Assembly: GCA_037190175.1 (NCBI GenBank)
Contig: JBBCJM010000100.1
Span: 1-12,327 of the forward strand
DNA: 12,327 bases
Direction: 5' to 3'
From: JBBCJM01 sp037190175
Lineage (GTDB): Bacteria; Pseudomonadota; Alphaproteobacteria; Rhodobacterales; Rhodobacteraceae
The translations under genes and the position numbers were made by a program. Positions 1-12,327 of this stretch are shown here, piece after piece (within the stretch, counting starts at the first letter, position 1; each line of letters begins with the position of its first letter). Under the pieces are notes generated by a model, which saw only the letters and a list, made by a program, of their open reading frames with translations, had not been told where the DNA came from and did not search any database.

Positions 1-1
1 G

Positions 2-19
2 GGGCTTTCGCGAAAGCCC
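2..19 (+). other. Perfect hairpin upstream of rpoB
   Basis: A perfect dyad, GGGCTTT-CGCG-AAAGCCC, stands at the left edge of the window. On the + strand it is followed by GC-rich sequence and not a T-run, so it is a poor intrinsic terminator. In the usual gene order rplL lies upstream of rpoB, and an attenuating or RNase-processing hairpin commonly sits in that spacer; this is the likely role, but rplL itself is out of view. The following stretch (21-146) is pyrimidine-rich in places and shows no convincing promoter, which agrees with rpoB being transcribed from further upstream. Confidence 0.45.
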
Positions 20-162
20 GGTCCAAGGCGCGGCAAGGGGTTCGAGGGCCATCCGGTGGGACGGGTGGCACGCATGGAACGCCTTCCCCCTCTCGCCCAG
101 CGGCGACCTGCCCCCTCCTCCCACGGGCGGGCTCCGCGTGATGACGAAAGGTGACGACGAGC

Positions 163-4296
<4,134 letters not shown>

Positions 4297-4312
4297 CGGA
4301 ACCGGCGGGAAC

Positions 4313-4368
4313 GGTGCGTGCCAGCACGCACCCTACCGCGCTCCGTAGGGTGCGTGATTTCATGCACC
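4313..4368 (+). repeat. Nested palindromes in the rpoB-rpoC spacer
   Basis: Four related arms lie in 56 nt. Arm 1 GGTGCGTGC (4313-4321) pairs perfectly with arm 2 GCACGCACC (4324-4332). Arm 2 extended, CACGCACCCTAC (4325-4336), also pairs perfectly over 12 bp with arm 3 GTAGGGTGCGTG (4345-4356), loop CGCGCTCC. Arm 3's last eight bases pair with arm 4 CATGCACC (4361-4368), loop ATTT, with one G-U pair. Hairpins 1:2 and 3:4 can coexist, but both exclude 2:3. The GTAGGGTGCGTG core resembles dispersed intergenic palindromes that I recall from related genomes, so it may be a REP-like element; it could equally act as an mRNA processing or switching structure. There is no T-run, so it is not a classical terminator. 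Confidence 0.75.
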
Positions 4369-4405
4369 ACACCTTCGCCGCCGCCCCCATTCATAAGGTT
4401 ATGAA

Positions 4406-8650
<4,245 letters not shown>

Positions 8651-8668
8651 GGGTCCCGCCTGAAACGA

Positions 8669-8708
8669 AAGAACCCCGCGGTCCCTTGGGCCGCGGGGTT
8701 CTTCTTTT
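8669..8708 (+). terminator. Intrinsic terminator of rpoBC
   Basis: A 13-bp perfect stem, AAGAACCCCGCGG (8669-8681) with CCGCGGGGTTCTT (8691-8703), encloses a 9-nt loop and is followed by CTTTTGC. Stem strength, position 19 nt after the rpoC stop and the T-run make this a convincing Rho-independent terminator. It separates rpoBC from the toxin-antitoxin pair. Confidence 0.92.
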
Positions 8709-8760
8709 GCAGGGGCCGCCCCGGAGATCGGTCGCGCGCATGAATGCGTGGGATCTGCCA

Positions 8761-8810
8761 TTGCCGGGATATGCAACAGCGCCTATCTTGGATATGCAAT
8801 CGAGATATGC
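8761..8810 (+). promoter_or_regulatory. Probable vapBC promoter with repeated operator motif
   Basis: TTGCCG (8761-8766) and TATCTT (8784-8789) are spaced by 17 nt, a plausible sigma-70 promoter with start near 8796. The 10-mer GGATATGCAA occurs twice, at 8767-8776 and 8790-8799 (start to start 23 bp), flanking the -10 box, and a shortened third copy, GATATGC, lies at 8804-8810. The stretch is visibly AT-richer than its surroundings. VapB antitoxins normally repress their own operon by binding repeated sites over the promoter, so these repeats are a sensible operator candidate. The repeats are seen directly; promoter and operator roles are inferred. Confidence 0.6.
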
Positions 8811-8811
8811 C

Positions 8812-8817
8812 GAAGGA
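8812..8817 (+). promoter_or_regulatory. Ribosome binding site deciding the vapB start
   Basis: GAAGGA stands 7 nt before GTG 8825. The alternative in-frame starts ATG 8744, 8771 and 8807 lack a comparable site, and those at 8744 and 8771 lie upstream of the predicted transcription start. Confidence 0.65.
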
Positions 8818-8824
8818 TGGTCAG

Positions 8825-9079
8825 GTGCCGCTGTTCATCAGGGATGAAGGGGTCAACGACCTCGCCGACAAGTTCGCCAAGCTGACCGGCAAGAACAAGA
8901 CCGAGGCCGTGCGGATGGCGCTCGAAGCGCAGATCAATGCCTACCGGAACCACGAAACCCTGGCGGATCGCATCGCGCAGGTCCAGGAGAAGGCCGCGGC
9001 AACCCTCGGCCTCGAACCGGACGGCTGGGACGACAAGGCGCTGATGGACGAGCTTTCCGGGGAGCCCGATGTTCATTGA
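8825..9079 (+). CDS. vapB: VapB-type antitoxin (PSK/Rv0623-like)
   Basis: A small (84 aa) antitoxin expected to bind and neutralise the adjacent VapC and, through its N-terminal DNA-binding part, to repress the operon. From GTG 8825 the protein starts MPLFIRDEGVNDLADKFAKL, then TGKNKTEAVRMAL at about residues 22-34. The pattern of a short beta strand, two helices and TG-x-x-KTEAVR is characteristic of the PSK_trans_fac/Rv0623-like ribbon-helix-helix antitoxins. The C-terminal half is charged and helical and ends in an acidic tail that would contact the toxin. GTG 8825 is preferred over ATG 8807 because of its ribosome site and because the family starts at this point; ATG 8807 would add MPKDGQ. 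The last 11 nt overlap vapC, typical of translationally coupled TA pairs. Family assignment is firm; partner and DNA target are inferred. Confidence 0.85.
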   Translation: MPLFIRDEGVNDLADKFAKLTGKNKTEAVRMALEAQINAYRNHETLADRIAQVQEKAAATLGLEPDGWDDKALMDELSGEPDVH

Positions 9080-9491
9080 CGCCTCGGCCATCGTGGCGAT
9101 CCTGAAGCGCGAACCGGAATCGACGGCGATGATCGCGGCGCTGAAGGCCACGGACAAGGCGTTCTGTTCGCAGATCGCCCGCTGGGAGGCGGTGGTCTCG
9201 CTGGCGGTGCAAGCCTCGCGCAAGCGGGGCTTCCAGGCCATGGCCCCGGAAGACCTGGAAGCGGCCGAGGTTGCGGTGCATGAGCTGCTGCACGAAATCG
9301 GTGCCAAGGATGTGCTTTTGGGCGACAGCATCGGCAAGCTCGCGCGCGAGGCGGCAGGCCGCTATGGCAAGATCGCGGGCCATCCCGCGCAACTGAACAT
9401 GGGCGACTGCTTCGCCTATGCGGCGGCAAAAGACCACCGGGTGCCGCTGCTTTACAAGGGCGACGATTTCTCGAAAACCGATCTGGCGTGA
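9069..9491 (+). CDS. vapC: VapC-type PIN-domain ribonuclease toxin
   Basis: A 140-aa single-domain PIN endoribonuclease, the toxin of the pair; VapC proteins cut specific tRNAs or rRNA and so block translation when freed from VapB. The four acidic metal-binding positions are all present: D4 in MFIDASAIVAI, E40 in ARWEAVVSL, D113 in NMGDCFAYA and D132 in LYKGDDF. The length is normal for the family, so the toxin looks active. ATG 9069 lies inside the end of vapB (11-nt overlap), with GGAG at 9061-9064. The closest family type I recognise is that of mycobacterial Rv0624 (VapC30), which pairs with Rv0623-like antitoxins, in agreement with the upstream gene. The RNA target cannot be told from sequence. 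Codon use matches the neighbours, so there is no sign of very recent transfer. Confidence 0.92.
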   Translation: MFIDASAIVAILKREPESTAMIAALKATDKAFCSQIARWEAVVSLAVQASRKRGFQAMAPEDLEAAEVAVHELLHEIGAKDVLLGDSIGKLAREAAGRYGKIAGHPAQLNMGDCFAYAAAKDHRVPLLYKGDDFSKTDLA

Positions 9492-9499
9492 CCGCAAGA

Positions 9500-9518
9500 C
9501 CGGGCAGGCTTGCCCCGG
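9500..9518 (+). other. Weak hairpin after vapC
   Basis: CC-GGGCA (9500-9506) can pair with TGCCC-GG (9511-9518) around a GGCT loop with one bulged C. It begins 9 nt after the vapC stop but has no T-run, so it may be a 3'-end stabiliser or a weak terminator only. Confidence 0.3.
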
Positions 9519-9670
9519 GCCGCTCGCGCAGATTGCCATCTGACGGAATCGCGGTCGGCGTTCCCTTCGAGGGGTGGAGGCCCTGAACCGCTCTCCCTCC
9601 GCCGTTTGCACGCCAACGACTCCGCCCCCGGCCTTTCCCTTTCCCCGCGCCGCTGCTACGGGGGGCGGGG

Positions 9671-9688
9671 CGGCCCGGGTTCGGGCCG
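9671..9688 (+). other. Hairpin just upstream of the transporter RBS
   Basis: CGGCCCG (9671-9677) pairs perfectly with CGGGCCG (9682-9688) around GGTT. It ends 3 nt before the GGAGG ribosome site (9692-9696) of the transporter gene, so in RNA it would sit beside the initiation region. It may affect translation or simply mark a GC-rich leader. The rest of the 9492-9701 spacer shows no convincing promoter. Confidence 0.4.
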
Positions 9689-9701
9689 GTGGGAGGAAAG
9701 C

Positions 9702-10583
9702 GTGATCCGGTCCGACAATGCGCGCGGGGTGGGCTTCATGGCCACCGCGATGTTCGCCTTCACCATCAACGACGCGATGATGAAGAAGGTGACCGAGACG
9801 CTGCCGCTGATGCAGGCGATCCTCCTGCGCGGGATCCTCACGGTGGCGGCGGTGCTGATCCTCGCCCGGCTGACCGGGCAGCTGCGGCTGGCGCTGCCGC
9901 GGCAGGACCGGCGGCTGGTGCTGATCCGCTCGGCGGCCGAGGTCGGGGCGACGATCACCTTCCTCGGCGCGCTGATGTACATGCCGCTGGCCAACCTTTC
10001 GGCCATCATGCAGTCGCTGCCGCTGGCGGTGACGCTGGCGGCCGCGCTGGTTCTGGGCGAGAAGGTGGGCTGGCGGCGGCTTTCGGCCATCGGCGCGGGG
10101 TTCCTGGGCGTGCTGCTGATCGTGCGGCCGGGCACGGCGGGCTTCGACATCTGGTCGGTGGTGGGCGTGGCCTCGGTGGCCTGCGTGGTGGTGCGCGACC
10201 TCTGCACCCGCGCCATGTCGCCGGCGGTTTCCTCGATGGTGGTGGCGGTCTACACCGCCGGCTCGGTGGGGCTGCTGGGCGCCGTGGGCCTGGCGGTGCA
10301 AGGGGTCTGGCAGCCGGTGCCGCTGGTCGAGGCGGGGCGGCTGGTCCTCGCCTCGGGCGCGGCGGTGATGGGCTATCTCTACATCGTCAAGGCGATGCGG
10401 GTGGGCGACGTGGCGCTCGTGGCGCCCTTCCGCTATACCGCGCTGGTCTGGGCCATCCTGCTGGGCTGGGCGCTGTGGGGCACATGGCCCGACGCGCCGA
10501 CCTGGGCGGGGGCGGCGCTGATCGTGGCCTCGGGCCTCTTCACCCTGTGGCGGGAGGCACGGCTGAAAGCGCAGGGCAGGTGA
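9702..10583 (+). CDS. DMT-superfamily (EamA) transporter
   Basis: An inner-membrane protein of 293 aa with ten predicted membrane segments (about residues 8-25, 36-56, 75-92, 99-119, 126-142, 150-166, 177-200, 213-231, 237-259 and 266-283). It consists of two EamA repeats (about 10-141 and 152-283); the first ends in the typical LGEKVGWRRLSAIGAGFLGVL pattern, and the second in a similar WAGAALIVASGLF helix. Such proteins export or import small metabolites. The substrate cannot be inferred here and no metabolic partner gene is adjacent. GTG 9702 is chosen because GGAGG lies 5 nt upstream and the membrane protein starts directly after it; the open frame extends back to 9510, but that part is low-complexity and unlike a protein. 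It lies 210 nt after vapC on the same strand, with no terminator seen between, and may be cotranscribed with it or have an unrecognised promoter. Confidence 0.9.
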   Translation: MIRSDNARGVGFMATAMFAFTINDAMMKKVTETLPLMQAILLRGILTVAAVLILARLTGQLRLALPRQDRRLVLIRSAAEVGATITFLGALMYMPLANLSAIMQSLPLAVTLAAALVLGEKVGWRRLSAIGAGFLGVLLIVRPGTAGFDIWSVVGVASVACVVVRDLCTRAMSPAVSSMVVAVYTAGSVGLLGAVGLAVQGVWQPVPLVEAGRLVLASGAAVMGYLYIVKAMRVGDVALVAPFRYTALVWAILLGWALWGTWPDAPTWAGAALIVASGLFTLWREARLKAQGR

Positions 10584-10594
10584 CGCGGCGGCGC

Positions 10595-10606
10595 AGGGCC
10601 GGCCCT
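10595..10606. repeat. 12-bp perfect palindrome beside the str promoter
   Basis: AGGGCCGGCCCT is a perfect palindrome 12 nt after the transporter stop and 3 nt before the -35 box of the str promoter. Read as RNA it gives only a 4-bp stem around CCGG followed by TTGTT, a poor terminator. It may be a protein-binding site or chance in GC-rich DNA. Confidence 0.4.
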
Positions 10607-10608
10607 TG

Positions 10609-10637
10609 TTGACAACCCCCGCGACTCCCCGTATAGC
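10609..10637 (+). promoter_or_regulatory. Strong sigma-70 promoter of the str operon
   Basis: A consensus TTGACA (10609-10614) is followed after exactly 17 nt by TATAGC (10632-10637). This is the best match to the housekeeping promoter in the window, and it lies upstream of rpsL in the expected orientation. Transcription should start near 10644. A GC-rich discriminator follows the -10 box (cccgcc), a feature associated with stringent control of ribosomal genes; that regulation is inference. Confidence 0.82.
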
Positions 10638-10643
10638 CCCGCC

Positions 10644-10865
10644 ACCCGACAGGCCCGACCGGCCTGCCGGGGTCAAGACTGATGTGGTCAAGATCCGGGC
10701 CGCCGCGCCCCGATCCTCTGGAATTCCACCGCGTCGTCCCTGCGAGGGGGGCGAATGCGGTTTTGTGTTTTGCGGACGCGCAAGGCGCATCGACGTGAAA
10801 TGCCCCCGGAAGTCGCGCTGACGAGCGACGGTTGAACGGGCCGCACGATGAGAAGGCGAGACTGA
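10644..10865 (+). promoter_or_regulatory. Long structured 5' leader of rpsL
   Basis: About 220 nt separate the predicted start from rpsL. Hairpin 1 (10645-10671) is CCCG-A-CAGGCC, loop CGACC, GGCCTG-C-CGGG and would cap the 5' end. GGTCAAGA is repeated at 10671-10678 and 10686-10693. Hairpin 2 (10692-10715) is GATC-C-GGGC with GCCC-C-GATC around CGCCGC. The palindrome GGAATTCC lies at 10720-10727. Hairpin 3 (10755-10790) has an outer ATGCG/CGCAT and an inner TTGCG-GACG-CGCAA. A five-codon mini-ORF (10848-10865) ends against rpsL. The leader may carry autoregulation or RNA-processing signals; I recognise no named leader family. Confidence 0.5.
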
Positions 10866-11237
10866 ATGCCGACGATCCAACAGCTGATCCGCAAGCCGCG
10901 GGAAGCCAAGGTTGCGAAGTCCAAGTCGCAACACCTGCAGGAATGCCCGCAGAAGCGCGGCGTCTGCACCCGCGTCTACACCACCACCCCGAAGAAGCCG
11001 AACTCGGCCATGCGGAAGGTGGCCAAGGTGCGGCTGACCAACGGTTTCGAGGTGATCAGCTACATCCCCGGCGAGAAGCACAACCTGCAGGAACACTCGG
11101 TGGTGCTGATCCGCGGCGGCCGGGTGAAGGACCTTCCCGGCGTGCGCTACCACATCCTGCGCGGCGTGCTGGATACCCAGGGCGTCAAGGACCGCCGTCA
11201 GCGCCGCTCGAAATACGGCGCCAAGCGTCCGAAGTGA
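10866..11237 (+). CDS. rpsL: 30S ribosomal protein S12
   Basis: A 123-aa protein at the decoding centre of the 30S subunit that helps monitor codon-anticodon pairing. The family sequence is complete from MPTIQQLIRKPR to the basic tail RRSKYGAKRPK. Positions where streptomycin resistance arises are wild type: K43 in TTPKKPNSA and K88 in GGRVKDLPGVRYH. D89 is the conserved aspartate that is beta-methylthiolated in many bacteria. ATG 10866 is set by GAAGG at 10852-10856, 9 nt upstream. It is the first gene of the str operon here, with rpsG 65 nt downstream. Identification is certain. Confidence 0.99.
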   Translation: MPTIQQLIRKPREAKVAKSKSQHLQECPQKRGVCTRVYTTTPKKPNSAMRKVAKVRLTNGFEVISYIPGEKHNLQEHSVVLIRGGRVKDLPGVRYHILRGVLDTQGVKDRRQRRSKYGAKRPK

Positions 11238-11244
11238 TCGGGGC

Positions 11245-11262
11245 GGCGGGGTGAACCCCGCC
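11245..11262 (+). other. Hairpin in the rpsL-rpsG spacer
   Basis: GGCGGGG (11245-11251) pairs perfectly with CCCCGCC (11256-11262) around TGAA. An alternative register pairs GGGGCGG (11240-11246) with CCGCCCC (11258-11264). No T-run follows. In E. coli the S12-S7 spacer of the str mRNA is bound by S7, which feedback-represses its operon; this hairpin is at the equivalent place, but I cannot show the S7 rRNA-mimic motif. Confidence 0.5.
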
Positions 11263-11302
11263 CCACCCCGCCGGACCGAACCGAACGAACGAAGGAACCC
11301 CG

Positions 11303-11773
11303 ATGTCCCGCCGCCACGCTGCCGAGAAGCGCGAAATCCTCCCCGACGCCAAGTACGGCGACCGGGTGATCACGAAGTTCATGAACAACCTGATGAAGGA
11401 CGGCAAGAAGTCGGTTGCCGAGACCATCGTCTACGGCGCGCTGGAGCGTGTGCAGGGCCGCCTGAAGCGCGAGCCGGTGCAGGCGTTCCACGAGGCGCTG
11501 GACAACGTGAAGCCCTCGCTGGAAGTCCGCAGCCGCCGCGTGGGCGGGGCGACCTACCAGGTCCCCGTCGACGTGCGCCCCGAGCGGCGCGAGGCGCTGG
11601 CGATCCGCTGGCTGATCACCGCCGCGCGCAAGCGCAACGAGAGCACGATGGAAGAGCGTCTGGCGGCCGAGCTTTCGGATGCCGTCAACAACCGCGGCAC
11701 CGCGGTGAAGAAACGCGAAGACACCCACAAGATGGCCGATGCCAACAAGGCATTCAGCCACTACCGCTGGTAA
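11303..11773 (+). CDS. rpsG: 30S ribosomal protein S7
   Basis: A 156-aa primary assembly protein that nucleates folding of the 3' major domain of 16S rRNA and lies at the E-site side of the 30S head. The family sequence is complete: MSRRHAAEKREILPD, then YGDRVITKFMNNLMKDGKK, then RRVGGATYQVPVDVRPERR at about residues 79-97, and the tail HKMADANKAFSHYRW. The ribosome site GAAGGA (11291-11296) lies 6 nt before ATG 11303. In E. coli S7 is the autogenous translational repressor of the str operon; whether it is so here is unknown. fusA starts 10 nt after the stop. Identification is certain. Confidence 0.99.
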   Translation: MSRRHAAEKREILPDAKYGDRVITKFMNNLMKDGKKSVAETIVYGALERVQGRLKREPVQAFHEALDNVKPSLEVRSRRVGGATYQVPVDVRPERREALAIRWLITAARKRNESTMEERLAAELSDAVNNRGTAVKKREDTHKMADANKAFSHYRW

Positions 11774-11783
11774 GGATCGGACG

Positions 11784-12327
<544 letters not shown>

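Noticed and set aside
4313..4368. A CRISPR-like array or intrinsic terminator in the rpoB-rpoC spacer
   Set aside because: There are no regular repeat-spacer units, and no T-run follows any hairpin.
9601..9660. TTGCAC (9606-9611) as the -35 box of a transporter promoter
   Set aside because: No -10-like hexamer lies 15-19 nt downstream.
9510..9701. 64-residue N-terminal extension of the transporter
   Set aside because: The extension is proline/arginine/serine-rich and unlike EamA proteins, while a strong ribosome site and GTG stand exactly at the family start.
10606..10821. A 71-codon frame in the rpsL leader
   Set aside because: Its first codon lies inside the promoter upstream of the predicted transcript start, no ribosome site precedes later starts, and the protein resembles nothing I know.
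8934..11153. A 739-codon minus-strand open frame across vapC, the transporter and rpsL
   Set aside because: It crosses several real genes, spacers and the str promoter. The composition is that of a GC-skewed shadow frame, with no recognisable domain.

Overview
The window is a high-GC chromosomal segment from an alphaproteobacterium. The N-terminus and insertions of RpoB, the GC-rich codon use and the gene order all suit the Rhodobacteraceae/Paracoccaceae, though this placement is from memory of the family and not from a search. It joins two core information-processing loci, rpoB-rpoC (transcription) and rpsL-rpsG-fusA (the str operon, translation). A 2.2-kb accessory insert lies between them.

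Layout: positions 1-162 are the 3' part of the spacer upstream of rpoB (rplL would be expected further left), starting with a perfect hairpin. rpoB (163-4296) and rpoC (4406-8650) encode the beta and beta' subunits of RNA polymerase; both look intact and wild type at catalytic and rifampicin-contact positions. Their 109-nt spacer holds an unusual set of nested palindromes (4313-4368) that can fold in two mutually exclusive ways. A strong intrinsic terminator (8669-8708) closes the rpoBC transcript.

The insert holds a VapBC-type toxin-antitoxin module (8825-9491) with its own promoter and three copies of a GATATGC motif that could be an autoregulatory operator, followed by a 10-TM DMT/EamA-family transporter of unknown substrate (9702-10583). 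Everything reads on the + strand.

A near-consensus sigma-70 promoter (TTGACA, 17 nt, TATAGC; 10609-10637) then restarts transcription for the str operon. It is followed by an unusually long leader of about 220 nt with several hairpins and a five-codon mini-ORF that ends directly against the rpsL start. rpsL (S12), rpsG (S7) and fusA (EF-G, cut by the window end after 181 codons) follow, with a GC-rich hairpin between rpsL and rpsG where S7 autoregulation would be expected by analogy with E. coli.

Most of the window is conserved housekeeping sequence. I see no clear new multi-gene system. The parts worth a second look are non-coding: the switch-like rpoB-rpoC spacer, the vapBC control region and the str leader, together with the choice of the rpoC/rpsL junction as an insertion site. 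No tRNA, rRNA, CRISPR array, transposase or attachment site was found.
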